Shown: positions 43,425 through 52,720, counted from the stretch's first letter. The stretch: 64,000 nucleotides of DNA from Chryseobacterium takakiae (GCF_900129385.1 NZ_FQVO01000003.1:186001-250000), one strand, 5' to 3'. Notes: generated from the sequence alone by a model not told the origin. Numbers and translations are program-made.

Positions 43425-43679
43425 TTAAGCTAGTTTATTAACGTGCTTAGTTAATTTGCTTTTTAAGTTAGCAGCTTTGTTTTTGTGGATAATATTTTTC
43501 TTAGCTAATTTATCCAACAAAGCGATAACTTTTGGCAATTGCTCTGTAGCAGCAGCTTTGTTTTCTTCATTTCTTAACACCTTCATTGCTGTTCTAGCAG
43601 TCTTGTGGTAGTATCTGTTACGAAGTCTTCTTACTTCGTTTTGTCTAATTCTTTTTAATGCTGATTTATGATTTGCCAT
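43425..43679 (-). CDS. rpsT: 30S ribosomal protein S20
   Basis: An 84-residue, highly basic helical protein that binds 16S rRNA early in 30S assembly. It begins [18 protein letters not shown], the family N-terminus, so I choose ATG 43679 over an in-frame upstream start (43700). The end is KHVNKLA. tRNA-Glu genes follow directly downstream on the same strand. Confidence 0.96.
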   Translation of the reverse strand: MANHKSALKRIRQNEVRRLRNRYYHKTARTAMKVLRNEENKAAATEQLPKVIALLDKLAKKNIIHKNKAANLKSKLTKHVNKLA

Positions 43680-43747
43680 ATCGTTCAAATGTGAGTGCAA
43701 AAGTAAAAACTTTTTTTTTATCTACCAAATTTTATTTTCAAAAATTT

Positions 43748-44077
43748 TTAATTTTCTTCTGATAAATATTTTCGGAGTTTATCAATTGCCTGTTCTATTT
43801 TAATATTCTCTTCTTCTCTTTCTAATTTTTTGATGGTTGCGGTAAGCATGGCCATCGCATTGTTCCATTCTCCAGTGGTGTTGGTGAAGGTAAGTCCGTC
43901 AATCGTTACTGCAAAATCGACTCTTTCTCCTGTCCTGTAAAGTCTGAAACTTATTTCATCATCACTGCCTGTAATCCCGTCTTCATTGATTCTTAAATCG
44001 TAACTTTTTGGGTTAGAGTGGATTTTTTTAAAAAGCATTTTAGCTTCCTGTATTTTTAAATCCGGCATGATATACAT
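43748..44077 (-). CDS. Conserved-looking small protein of unknown function
   Basis: A 109-residue acidic soluble protein. I recognise no domain. It has a beta-rich first half (YDLRINEDGITGSDDEISF, then VDFAVTIDGLTF) and a charged helical C-terminus with heptad-like spacing (ATIKKLEREEENIKI). The start is ATG 44077 or ATG 44068, three codons later. It lies 68 bases upstream of rpsT on the same strand. No signal peptide is visible, so it is probably cytoplasmic. Confidence 0.65.
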   Translation of the reverse strand: MYIMPDLKIQEAKMLFKKIHSNPKSYDLRINEDGITGSDDEISFRLYRTGERVDFAVTIDGLTFTNTTGEWNNAMAMLTATIKKLEREEENIKIEQAIDKLRKYLSEEN

Positions 44078-44354
44078 TTGTGGCTTTAGTAGAATAATAA
44101 CTCTACTTTAAAGCGGGGCAAAGATACTATTTTTTTCTTTTCAAGAAAATACTTCTGGTCGCTTTTGAGTATTTTTTATGATAAACTGTTCACAATGTGT
44201 GTGATTTTTTTTAACATAATATTCTAAAAAACCAGTAGCAACACAAAATCAATTGTTTGGCAAAACAAACTTCTAAATAGACAGGTATTCTCAATTCATT
44301 ATTAAAACAAAAATCTCCAACCTTTCCAGATCAGAGATTAATTGCTGTATTTCG

Positions 44355-44426
44355 TAGCCTATAGGGGAATCGAACCCCTGTTGCAAGAATGAAAATCTTG
44401 AGTCCTGACCACTAGACGAATAGGCC
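44355..44426 (-). tRNA. tRNA-Glu (TTC), divergent copy
   Basis: A 72-base cloverleaf: acceptor GGCCTAT pairs with ATAGGCT before A73, anticodon stem CAAGA/TCTTG with loop TTTTCAT gives TTC. It differs from the two identical copies in the acceptor, D and anticodon stems but has the same anticodon, so it is a separate isoacceptor sequence of the same specificity. Confidence 0.93.
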
Positions 44427-44482
44427 AAATTTTGAGGTTGCAAAAGTAGTTATTAACTTTTTAACTTCAAAATTATATTGCT

Positions 44483-45769
44483 TTATTTAGCTACTTTTTG
44501 AATGACCGTATTCTTAATGCCTTTAGCTTCAAGATCTTTCTGAAGTTTCACCGCATCTTCCAGTGTCTGTACTTTTCCATACGTGTAGTAGAACACACCG
44601 TTTTCTTTATTTCGTTCTACATCCTTGAGGTTCTGCAGGATAAATGAATTTCCGTTCAGTTTATCACCTGTATACACTTCTATAGTATAATACCCTGTAT
44701 TCAGTTTCTGATTCGGCATAAAACCTACCGCATATGCATTCCGGAATCCTGCATCTTTAGCAGTTTTAATGTTGATATCCCGCACGGAAGCCAGATTTGT
44801 AACACCGTAATAATATTTATACAGTCCGTTTTCTTTAATAGGAAGAATGTAGTTTAATCCTTTTAATGCAGGATCTCCGTCATTGTATTTTGTTGGAGAG
44901 CTCAGAAGTAAAATTCTGAAGTCATTTTTCAGGGCAACTTCCACAGGCTTTTCCGGTTCCGGCTTTTTCGTTGACGCAGCATATCCCGATTTACGGTCGA
45001 CCGCTTTTTTGTAATCTATAACCGCTCTGTAAATACTTTCTGCAATTTCGGTCTGTCCTTTATCTGAAGCCAGGTAATGGCTTTCTTCAGGATGGTTGAT
45101 AAAACCCGTCTCAATAAGAACGGAAGGCATCGCGTTCATACGAAGGACATGGAGGTTTTTCTGGAAAACACCGCGGGAAGTTCTTTTGTCTTTATTCACA
45201 AAATTGTCTTCCACAAGACCGCCTAGAAGTAGGCTGGATTCCAGGTATTTGCTTTGCTGAAGTTTTAATGCGATAAGGGATTCCGGAGAACTCGGATCGT
45301 AGGAACCGAAGGTCTGTTTATCTTTTTCATCCAAAAAAATCACATCGTTTTCCCTTTTGGCAACTTCAAGATTAGTGTCATTCTGATCCGGCCCCTGTAC
45401 AAAAGTCTCCGTTCCGTAGGCGGTAGGTTTTTTGGAAGAATTGCAATGTATGGAAATAAAAAGATCCGCTTTGCTTCTGTTGGCCAGGTTGGTTCTGTCT
45501 GATAAGGAAGGGTATTCGTCTATTTTTCGGGTATAAATAACTTTGAAATCTTTATTTTTTTCGAGCATTGCCCCAACTTTTAAGGTAATGGCTAGTGTGA
45601 TGTCTTTTTCAGCAATCCTGCCTATATCATCATAGGTTCTGTTGGCTCCGTGATCATTTCCCCCGTGTCCTGCATCCAGAACAATGGTGAATTTCTTTTG
45701 CGAAAAAATAAAGTTGATCGAAAGAAGAAGGAGAAATGATAAAATTATTTTAAAATTTACTTTGTGCAT
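44483..45769 (-). CDS. amiC: N-acetylmuramoyl-L-alanine amidase (AmiC type) with SPOR-like C-terminus
   Basis: A 428-residue exported peptidoglycan amidase that cuts the bond between MurNAc and the stem peptide during cell division. A signal peptide ends IFSQ; the Amidase_3 domain has the zinc motif DAGHGGNDHG (32-41), the AEKDITL glutamate, FISIHCNSS and the catalytic glutamate in VLIETGFINHPEE. After a Pro/Glu/Lys linker there is a C-terminal region of about 140 residues with SPOR-like repeats (GYYTIEVYTG, GVFYYTYGKV). It is transcribed away from lptD. Confidence 0.93.
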   Translation of the reverse strand: MHKVNFKIILSFLLLLSINFIFSQKKFTIVLDAGHGGNDHGANRTYDDIGRIAEKDITLAITLKVGAMLEKNKDFKVIYTRKIDEYPSLSDRTNLANRSKADLFISIHCNSSKKPTAYGTETFVQGPDQNDTNLEVAKRENDVIFLDEKDKQTFGSYDPSSPESLIALKLQQSKYLESSLLLGGLVEDNFVNKDKRTSRGVFQKNLHVLRMNAMPSVLIETGFINHPEESHYLASDKGQTEIAESIYRAVIDYKKAVDRKSGYAASTKKPEPEKPVEVALKNDFRILLLSSPTKYNDGDPALKGLNYILPIKENGLYKYYYGVTNLASVRDINIKTAKDAGFRNAYAVGFMPNQKLNTGYYTIEVYTGDKLNGNSFILQNLKDVERNKENGVFYYTYGKVQTLEDAVKLQKDLEAKGIKNTVIQKVAK

Positions 45770-45791
45770 CCTACAGTTTTAAAAATTATAT

Positions 45792-45799
45792 TAATTTTG
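45792..45799 (+). promoter_or_regulatory. -7 box upstream of lptD
   Basis: TAATTTTG fits TAnnTTTG. With transcription starting near 45806, the first usable start codon is the TTG at 45836, which supports that start over a GTG at 45764 lying upstream of the promoter. Confidence 0.45.
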
Positions 45800-45835
45800 A
45801 GCCTTAATTGTATATCAATAAATATAACAAATAAA

Positions 45836-48424
45836 TTGGTCAAAACCGTCTCCAAAAATATATTACAAATTTTAATTATCCTAATTTTTAACAATTTTTT
45901 AGCACAGGAAGCTCCTGGAAAATTGACTAAAAATACGGTTAATGATACTATTCCCAAACAAGATACTGTTGTTCTGAAGAAAGAGCCGCTTGAAAGTGTT
46001 CTTCAGACTAAAGCAGATTATAACCGCAGGGATTTTCAGAAAAAAATGATTTATCTGAACAAAAATGCACAGGTGAAATATCAGGATGTTCAGATCGATG
46101 CAGATTATATTTCCATCGATGAAACCAAAAGTCTCATGTACGCGCGCGGGAAGCAGGATTCTTTAGGAAGATATATTGAGCCCGCTGTTATTACGCAGGC
46201 CGGAAAGAAATATGAAACCGACGAATTTCAGTACAATACAAAAACAAAAAAGGCAATTGCATTTAATGCAAGAACCGAAGAAAGTGAGGGCGTAATTGTT
46301 GCTGAAAAAACGAAAAAATACAATGATTCGGTCTTCGCCATGAGACGGGCGGATTATACAACCGATGATTATTTTATTAAAAAGAAAGATACTGCGGCAG
46401 ACTATTTTTTGCGGGCATCCAATATCAAACTGGTAAAAACTAAGAATAAGTCTTCTATTATCTCCGGACCTATTCAGATGTATATCGAACAGGTTCCTAC
46501 TCCGTTAATCATGCCATTTGCAATTTTGCCGTTTTCAGATAAAAGATCTGCAGGGATCCTGATTCCGAGTTTCGGGGAGAGACAGGATGTCGGCTTTTTC
46601 CTGAACGGACTGGGATATTATCAGCCGATTGGAGAGCATTTTGACCTTAAGATTCTGGCAGATATTTACACAAAAGGAAGCTGGAACTTACGTCCGGAAA
46701 TGAATTATGTCAAAAAATACAGGTATTCCGGAAATTTCTCTGCGGATGTCGGAACTGCAGTAAGAGGTATTAAAGGATTGGATGATTACGGAAAAACAAG
46801 TACCTACAGAATTGCGTGGAGACATACTCAGGATACGAAATCAAATCCGTTCCTGAATTTTTCCGCATCGGTGGATATTGTAAGTACAAAATTCTACAAC
46901 AATACCCTGAACAACAATTATATTTTAAATCAAAACGTATTAAATACCCAGCAAAACTCAACCGTAACGGTTACTAAGAGATTTTTAAGATTACCGGCAA
47001 CCATTACGGCAACGGCATCTTATTCCCAGAACTTTGCTACCGGATTGTCGGATCTTCGTCTCCCGCAGATGAATGTGGCAATTAACCAGTTTTATCTTTT
47101 CGGCTCCAAAACCGGAACAAGAACAGGATTGCTGGAAAATATCACCGTAAATACCGGGATTAACCTTACCAATTTTGTTCAGACAGATGAAGGAGAGCTT
47201 TTTAAAGCGGCAATGTGGGATAAATTACAGACCGGACTGAAAAATAATATTGCTTTAGGAACCAATACCACCGTCGCAAAATATTTCACATTCAGTTTAG
47301 GAGCTAATATCGATAATGCTTTAACGACTAAAACCGTTAGAAAATATTACGATCCTATAGCAAACAAAGCCATCACAGCAACGGATAAAGGAGTGGCGGG
47401 ATATTCTACATTTTCAACAACGGCGAGTATTCAGACGACTTTATACGGACAGGCCAATTTCAAAAAAGGTTCTGCAATTGAGGCTATCAGGCATATGATG
47501 ACGCCAAGCATCGGGTTTACCTATTCTCCTGATTTCGGAGGTTCCGGTTTCGGTTATTACAGGAATTATTATGACGCCAACGGAGCGTTAACTCCTTATT
47601 CTATTTTTGAAGGCGGTATTGTGGGAACTCCAAGCAGTGGAATGGTGGGTGCGCTCGGATTCAATATCGGAAACAATATTGAAATGAAAGTGAAGTCTAA
47701 AAAAGATTCTACGGGAGTAAAAAAGATAAAAATTTTCGAATCTTTAAATCTTTCCGGAAATTATAATTTTGCTGCAAAAGACCATCCTTTTTCCATCATT
47801 ACAATCAACGGGCAGTCTTCATTCTTTGATAATAAATTAAGTGTCAACACCAGTTTATCATTAGATCCTTATAAAATCATTTATCTTCCCGGTCAGGATG
47901 TCGGAATCAGAACCGAAGATTTGGGTGGCTTCAGCGTACAGGGGTTTAATGTGCAGCTGTCTTATCCTTTAAGCAGCGAAATTTTCGGCGAAAAAACAGA
48001 TTATTCCAAAAAGTATCAGTCGAAGGGTGAAGTGAGAAATGAGAATTATTATTTTGATGACGATAATTATGCTCATTTTGATCAGGCCTGGACCCTGAAT
48101 GTAAATGCAAATTATGCCTACACGAAAAGCTATGCTTCAAGAACGCCTACAAGACTTGCTTCGGTAGGTCTTGACGGGAGTATCAAGCTTACCCCATTCT
48201 GGAATATCAATGCCAGTACACACTACGATATGGTAACTAAAGAATTGGCATATACAAGGATTGGTTTTGCAAGGGACCAGCGAAGTTTTACCATTAATTT
48301 CAACTGGGTGCCTTTCGGGCAATATAAGGTGTATGATTTCTTTATAGGCATTAAAGCCAATATCTTAAGTGATGCCTTAAAATATAAAGACAGAAGTTTT
48401 ACACAGCCGAATGCACCATTCTAG
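45836..48424 (+). CDS. lptD: LPS assembly outer-membrane protein LptD (Bacteroidota type)
   Basis: A large beta-barrel protein of 862 residues that inserts lipopolysaccharide into the outer leaflet with LptE. The N-terminal OstA-like domain (about 50-200; YLNKNAQVKYQDVQIDADYI) is followed by IMPFAILPFSDKRSAGILIP, a family landmark, and then the barrel. No ATG precedes the domain. I choose TTG 45836, which yields a proper signal peptide (KTVSKNILQILIILIFNNFLAQ) after the initiator. The gene is divergent from amiC and followed by ridA, a neighbourhood common in Flavobacteriia. Confidence 0.88.
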   Translation: MVKTVSKNILQILIILIFNNFLAQEAPGKLTKNTVNDTIPKQDTVVLKKEPLESVLQTKADYNRRDFQKKMIYLNKNAQVKYQDVQIDADYISIDETKSLMYARGKQDSLGRYIEPAVITQAGKKYETDEFQYNTKTKKAIAFNARTEESEGVIVAEKTKKYNDSVFAMRRADYTTDDYFIKKKDTAADYFLRASNIKLVKTKNKSSIISGPIQMYIEQVPTPLIMPFAILPFSDKRSAGILIPSFGERQDVGFFLNGLGYYQPIGEHFDLKILADIYTKGSWNLRPEMNYVKKYRYSGNFSADVGTAVRGIKGLDDYGKTSTYRIAWRHTQDTKSNPFLNFSASVDIVSTKFYNNTLNNNYILNQNVLNTQQNSTVTVTKRFLRLPATITATASYSQNFATGLSDLRLPQMNVAINQFYLFGSKTGTRTGLLENITVNTGINLTNFVQTDEGELFKAAMWDKLQTGLKNNIALGTNTTVAKYFTFSLGANIDNALTTKTVRKYYDPIANKAITATDKGVAGYSTFSTTASIQTTLYGQANFKKGSAIEAIRHMMTPSIGFTYSPDFGGSGFGYYRNYYDANGALTPYSIFEGGIVGTPSSGMVGALGFNIGNNIEMKVKSKKDSTGVKKIKIFESLNLSGNYNFAAKDHPFSIITINGQSSFFDNKLSVNTSLSLDPYKIIYLPGQDVGIRTEDLGGFSVQGFNVQLSYPLSSEIFGEKTDYSKKYQSKGEVRNENYYFDDDNYAHFDQAWTLNVNANYAYTKSYASRTPTRLASVGLDGSIKLTPFWNINASTHYDMVTKELAYTRIGFARDQRSFTINFNWVPFGQYKVYDFFIGIKANILSDALKYKDRSFTQPNAPF

Positions 48425-48438
48425 CATTAGATTTGATA

Positions 48439-48474
48439 TTTGATTATAGAAATAGAATATAAATTTTATATTTG
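48439..48474 (+). promoter_or_regulatory. Promoter of ridA
   Basis: TATATTTG at 48467-48474 is a perfect -7 box 18 bases before the ATG. TTTG at 48439-48442 could be the -33 element, although the 24-base spacing is longer than usual. Confidence 0.45.
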
Positions 48475-48492
48475 CACCCAAAATAAATTCTA

Positions 48493-48873
48493 ATGAAAAA
48501 AATAATCAACACTGTAAATGCTCCTGCAGCAATCGGGCCTTATTCACAAGCCAATATGGCAAACGGAGTTTTGTATATTTCGGGTCAGATTCCTGTAGAT
48601 TCTGCAACAGGTAAATTGGTGGAAGGGATTGAAAAGGAAACACATCAGGTAATGAAAAATCTTGAAGCTATTCTTACGGAAGCAGGAATGACATTTAAAA
48701 ATGTGGTGAAGGCTACCATTTTCCTTAAAAGTATGGATGATTTTGCGGTAATGAATGATATTTATGCATCTTACCTTGATGCGGAAAGCTTCCCTGCCCG
48801 TGAAACGGTACAGGTGTCATGCCTGCCTAAAAATGTGGATATCGAAATTTCTATGATCGCTCATCAGGATTAA
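48493..48873 (+). CDS. ridA: RidA family reactive enamine/imine deaminase
   Basis: A 126-residue trimeric enzyme that hydrolyses reactive enamines and imines made by PLP enzymes. Landmarks are APAAIGPYSQA, LYISGQIPVD and FPARETVQVSCLP with the catalytic arginine. It has the usual length. The stop codon overlaps the start of the following membrane protein gene (TAATG), so translation is coupled. Confidence 0.95.
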   Translation: MKKIINTVNAPAAIGPYSQANMANGVLYISGQIPVDSATGKLVEGIEKETHQVMKNLEAILTEAGMTFKNVVKATIFLKSMDDFAVMNDIYASYLDAESFPARETVQVSCLPKNVDIEISMIAHQD

Positions 48874-49325
48874 TGAATTTTATAAGAAATACAATTGCGG
48901 TTATTGTAGGCCTCGGAATTGCAGGACTCATCATTACTCTTGGAATAAGAGTATTTCCGCAATGGATTACTTTTGAAGCTTTTGCTCCTTTTGAGCATTG
49001 GGAAAGATTTCTTCAAAGTATGCAGAATGATGACGCATTCTTTGGCTTTCTTTTATTTATTTCCGGACTGGGAACAACAGTAGGAGGCGTGGCTACGGCT
49101 ATCATTGTAAAATATGCGAAGGTAGCTTATGCAATCCTTATCGGTTTTATTATGCTATTTCTGGCTATGCTGGATATTATTATTTTCCCGTACCATCCTA
49201 CGTTCTATAAAATTTCCATTTTCTTAACTTTTTTCCCGTTTTCATGGATAGGAGGAAAAATTGTAGAGATTATTTATGAGCGAAAAAATAAAAGAAAAAT
49301 CTCCGAAAAAGTAAATCAATCATAA
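48873..49325 (+). CDS. Small integral membrane protein of unknown function
   Basis: A 150-residue protein with four predicted membrane helices (about 7-27, 56-76, 84-105 and 111-131) and a basic cytoplasmic tail ERKNKRKISEK. No domain is recognised. It is coupled to ridA by a one-base overlap and followed directly by a terminator, so the two probably form a bicistronic unit; a functional link with RidA is unproven. Confidence 0.75.
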   Translation: MNFIRNTIAVIVGLGIAGLIITLGIRVFPQWITFEAFAPFEHWERFLQSMQNDDAFFGFLLFISGLGTTVGGVATAIIVKYAKVAYAILIGFIMLFLAMLDIIIFPYHPTFYKISIFLTFFPFSWIGGKIVEIIYERKNKRKISEKVNQS

Positions 49326-49327
49326 AA

Positions 49328-49353
49328 AAAACGCTGCCGACGGCAGCGTTTTT
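49328..49353. terminator. Bidirectional terminator
   Basis: ACGCTGCC (49331-49338) pairs with GGCAGCGT (49342-49349), flanked by A-run and T-run, between the convergent membrane protein and DegQ-type protease genes. Confidence 0.85.
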
Positions 49354-49377
49354 TATGGTATAAATTGAAAATATTTA

Positions 49378-50907
49378 TTAAGGCATTTTAAATCCTCTTG
49401 TATAAATCTGTCCATAAGCATCTACAAACTTCACAGATACATTCCCTGAATATTTATCAAGAATCTTTTCAACATCTTTTTGTGAATTCACAGGCTTGCC
49501 ATTAATCTCAATAACAATGTAATTGTCTACAATTCCTATTTTGGCAATTTCACTTCCTTCCGTTACATTTTTGGCAACCACACCGCTGTTCAATCCGTAA
49601 TCTGTTTTAAATCTTTCGCTCAGAGGATCGAATTCGGCTCCGATTTTTTCAGTAACACTAAGGTCTGCTTTAGTTCGCGTTGAAGTTCCGCCTTTCTGGT
49701 CTTTCAATGTTACGGTGGTCATGTTTTCTTTACCGTTTCTTACATACGTTACAGCCACTTTGTCACCAGGACGTTTGCTTCCGATTGCAATGGATAAGTC
49801 TGCAAAGTCTGTTACTGCAGTATTATCGATTTTCGTAATAACGTCGCCTACTTTTAATCCTGCATCTTCAGCGCCGCTGTTGTCCCCGAAACCGGTTACA
49901 TATACTCCGGAACCGGCTTTAATATTGGTTTTTTTCTCTTTGTTATAAGCTGCTACCTGCAGATCATTGGATAAATCCAAAGACTGTACTCCAAGGAAAC
50001 CTCGCTGTACAATACCAAATTTTTTGATATCCTCAACAATTTTTCTTGCTAAATTGGAAGGTACCGCAAAACCATATCCCTGGTAATATCCTGTTGTAGA
50101 CTGGATCGCAGAGTTGATACCGATAAGGTCTCCATTCGTATTCACCAAAGCACCTCCTGAGTTTCCTGGGTTAATGGCGGCATCGGTCTGGATAAAGCTT
50201 TCAATTGGATTAGCTGCTTTCCCCTGTGAACTTAAAATTCCAATTCCTCTTCCTTTCGCTGAAACAATACCGGCAGTTACGGTAGAATTCAATCCAAGTG
50301 GGTTTCCTACGGCAAGCACCCATTGTCCTACTTCTATATTATCGGAATTTGCAAAATTCAGGTACGGCAGTCCTTTTTCTTCAATTTTCAGTAAGGAAAT
50401 ATCGGTATTCGGGTCTGTGCCTACTAAAGTCGCGATATACGATTTTTTGTTGCTTAAAACAACCTCCAGCTTATTAGCCCCTGCTACAACGTGGTTATTG
50501 GAAATAATATAACCGTCTGGAGAAATGATAACGCCTGAACCCATTCCTGAAGGCATGTTATCCGGAGCCTGTTGCTGTCGCTGTCGCTGCTGGCCTCTTC
50601 CGCCAAAAGGGTCTCCAAAGAAGAAATCAAAAAGATCCTGCTCAGAAGCACGGTTGGCAGTTCTGGACTGGTAATTTTTAATGGTTACTACGGCAGGAAC
50701 AGTAGTCTTTGCTGCTTTTACAAAATCATCTCCAACAGCGGAAGAATTCATCCCCGCAAAGGTAACATCGGAAGCAGATTTGGTAAAGTATGATTTGTCT
50801 GCACTGTTGGAGTCATGATTAAAATATTGTAATGTTCCAACGGTAGTAGCTCCTGAGATCACTCCTACTACGGCAAATGGTAATAGTTTTTTTAAAGTAC
50901 TCTTCAT
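49378..50907 (-). CDS. degQ: Periplasmic HtrA-type serine protease (Do/DegP/DegQ family)
   Basis: A 509-residue envelope quality-control protease. After an N-terminal signal/anchor (11-27), the trypsin-like domain has H139 (SNNHVV), D169 (DPNTDIS) and S250 (NPGNSGGA). A Gln/Arg-rich flexible stretch (103-115) sits in the loop before GMGSGVII. Two PDZ domains follow (about 295-385 and 405-505). The upstream CAAATTTA at 50959-50966 reads TAAATTTG on the minus strand, a probable -7 box. The symbol is by family only; whether it is the DegP or DegQ equivalent cannot be told. Confidence 0.93.
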   Translation of the reverse strand: MKSTLKKLLPFAVVGVISGATTVGTLQYFNHDSNSADKSYFTKSASDVTFAGMNSSAVGDDFVKAAKTTVPAVVTIKNYQSRTANRASEQDLFDFFFGDPFGGRGQQRQRQQQAPDNMPSGMGSGVIISPDGYIISNNHVVAGANKLEVVLSNKKSYIATLVGTDPNTDISLLKIEEKGLPYLNFANSDNIEVGQWVLAVGNPLGLNSTVTAGIVSAKGRGIGILSSQGKAANPIESFIQTDAAINPGNSGGALVNTNGDLIGINSAIQSTTGYYQGYGFAVPSNLARKIVEDIKKFGIVQRGFLGVQSLDLSNDLQVAAYNKEKKTNIKAGSGVYVTGFGDNSGAEDAGLKVGDVITKIDNTAVTDFADLSIAIGSKRPGDKVAVTYVRNGKENMTTVTLKDQKGGTSTRTKADLSVTEKIGAEFDPLSERFKTDYGLNSGVVAKNVTEGSEIAKIGIVDNYIVIEINGKPVNSQKDVEKILDKYSGNVSVKFVDAYGQIYTRGFKMP

Positions 50908-51246
50908 TATATATCTTTCTTATTTAATTATTATGAATTTTTTCTTTTTTATTGTGAACAAATTTAATGCTAAATAGGTATGCACTTAGTATGTAATGTT
51001 TCAATTTTAACTAAAATTTAACAGCAATTGTAATACTTTATATAGTTTCCCATAAATTTGAAATCTTAATTAACGAAACTTAAAAAAAACTTAATGACAT
51101 TCTGACATATTGATGTCTTTATTGTCATAAAGTTAAATTTTTTTGATCTAATTAATACCACCAAAACAATACCATACCTCTATCTTTTTTTAGATATATA
51201 AATTCGTTATCTTTGCAAAAATTTTCTCACTTAAAACGTTTATAGC
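50908..51246. promoter_or_regulatory. Divergent promoter region, degQ-type protease and trhO
   Basis: This 339-base AT-rich region separates two divergent genes. A minus-strand TAAATTTG box (50966-50959) suits the protease and a plus-strand TATCTTTG box (51208-51215), 31 bases before the ATG, suits trhO. Neither has a clean -33 TTTG. No coding frame or repeat is seen between them. Confidence 0.5.
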
Positions 51247-52611
51247 ATGCAACTGTACAACACCTTAAGCGCAGAAGAAAGAGCTCGACTTATAGATGAG
51301 GCAGGAAAAGAGCGCCTTACATTATCTTTCTATGCGTATGCCAAAATTGAAGATCCCAAAAAGTTTCGCGACGATTTATTTATAGCTTGGAATGCCCTTG
51401 ATGCATTAGGCCGTATTTATGTTGCCCACGAAGGAATCAATGCTCAGATGAGTGTTCCTGCGGATAATTTTGAGGCATTTCGTGAAACGCTTGAAGCTTA
51501 TAATTTCATGAGAGGTATTCGTCTTAACGTGGCAGTAGAACAGGATAATCATTCATTTTTAAAATTAACGATCAAAGTCAGAAATAAAATCGTTGCCGAT
51601 GGCTTGAACGATGAAACTTTTGATGTTACCAATAAAGGAGTTCATTTAAAGGCAAAAGAATTTAATGAATTGCTTGAAGATCCCAATACGATTGTCGTAG
51701 ACTTCAGAAACCACTATGAAAGTGAAGTAGGTCATTTTGAAGGAGCCATTACTCCCGATGTTGAAAACTTCAGGGAAAGTCTGCCGATTATCAATGAGCA
51801 ACTGCAGGATTTCAAAGAAGATAAGAACCTTTTGATGTATTGTACCGGGGGAATCCGTTGCGAAAAGGCAAGTGCTTATTTCAAACATCAGGGTTTCAAA
51901 AATGTGTTCCAGCTGGAAGGGGGAATTATTGAATACACCCGTCAAATCAAAGAAGAAGGGATTCAAAGTAAATTTATCGGTAAAAACTTTGTATTTGATC
52001 ATAGGTTAGGAGAAAGAATTACCGACGATATTATCGCGCAGTGCCACCAGTGCGGAAAACCATGTGATAACCATACCAACTGTGCGAATGATGCCTGTCA
52101 TTTGCTGTTTATTCAATGCGATGAGTGTAAAGAAGCTATGGAAAACTGCTGTTCAACAGAATGTCTTGAGACCATTCATTTGCCGTGGGAAGAGCAGGTG
52201 AAATTGAGAAAAGGACTGCAGGTGGGAAATAAAGTATTCAGAAAAGGAAAATCTGAAGCTTTGAAATTCAAAAAATCAGGGGACTTGCCGGGCAAACCAT
52301 TGGCAAAGGCAGAAAAAATTGAAACGAAAGATATCCGCCAGAAGATTAAAGTCAAAAAAACATTAATCGGAAAAGCAGAGCATTATTATTCAAAATCTAA
52401 AATCGCTCAGTTCTTAATTGAGAATGGGGAGCTTGCTGTAGGGGATAGGGTTTTAATTTCCGGGCCTACAACAGGAGAGCAGGAAGTAACGATATCACAG
52501 ATTTTTGTGAACGGAAGTTTTAGCGATATAGCAAAGACAGGTGACCAAATTACTTTCGAACTGCCTTTCAGAGTTCGTCTTTCTGATAAATTGTATAAAA
52601 TTGTGGAGTAA
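51247..52611 (+). CDS. trhO: tRNA uridine-34 hydroxylase TrhO with C-terminal translation-factor-like barrel
   Basis: Uses oxygen to hydroxylate U34 of certain tRNAs to 5-hydroxyuridine. Residues 1-120 form the N-terminal acylphosphatase-like domain, 130-240 the rhodanese domain with catalytic C199 in MYCTGGIRCEKAS, and 264-305 a Cys-rich segment (QCHQCGKPC, QCDECK, CCSTEC). The protein is 454 residues against about 350 in E. coli. The extra region from about 370 (KTLIGKAEHYYSKSKIA to KLYKIVE) resembles the small EF-Tu domain II-like barrel, also reminiscent of the C-terminal barrel of TrhP. The extension is lineage-specific or a fusion. Confidence 0.9.
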   Translation: MQLYNTLSAEERARLIDEAGKERLTLSFYAYAKIEDPKKFRDDLFIAWNALDALGRIYVAHEGINAQMSVPADNFEAFRETLEAYNFMRGIRLNVAVEQDNHSFLKLTIKVRNKIVADGLNDETFDVTNKGVHLKAKEFNELLEDPNTIVVDFRNHYESEVGHFEGAITPDVENFRESLPIINEQLQDFKEDKNLLMYCTGGIRCEKASAYFKHQGFKNVFQLEGGIIEYTRQIKEEGIQSKFIGKNFVFDHRLGERITDDIIAQCHQCGKPCDNHTNCANDACHLLFIQCDECKEAMENCCSTECLETIHLPWEEQVKLRKGLQVGNKVFRKGKSEALKFKKSGDLPGKPLAKAEKIETKDIRQKIKVKKTLIGKAEHYYSKSKIAQFLIENGELAVGDRVLISGPTTGEQEVTISQIFVNGSFSDIAKTGDQITFELPFRVRLSDKLYKIVE

Positions 52612-52620
52612 TGTTTAAAA

Positions 52621-52705
52621 ACATTAAAGCTCCATAAGAGTTGTGTCTGTGTAGAACAATAATTTTAAAATAATAAAAATGGCGCTCCGTAGGAGCGCTA
52701 TCTTT
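52621..52705. repeat. Dispersed palindromic element between trhO and the cyclo-ligase gene
   Basis: GGCGCTCC (52681-52688) and GGAGCGCT (52692-52699) form a tight hairpin around GTA and are followed by a T-rich tract. A degenerate half copy, AAAGCTCCATAAGAG, lies upstream at about 52627-52641, followed by GTGTCTGTGTAGAAC. The GCTCCGTAGGAGC word with an adjacent TGTAGAA is typical of a repeat spread through Bacteroidota genomes. It can double as the trhO terminator. Confidence 0.6.
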
Positions 52706-52720
52706 TTTATAAATTTAAAC

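Noticed and set aside
52679-52720. Upstream ATG for the 5-formyl-THF cyclo-ligase
   Set aside because: It lies within the repeat hairpin and adds residues not typical of the family; ATG 52721 fits the conserved N-terminus.
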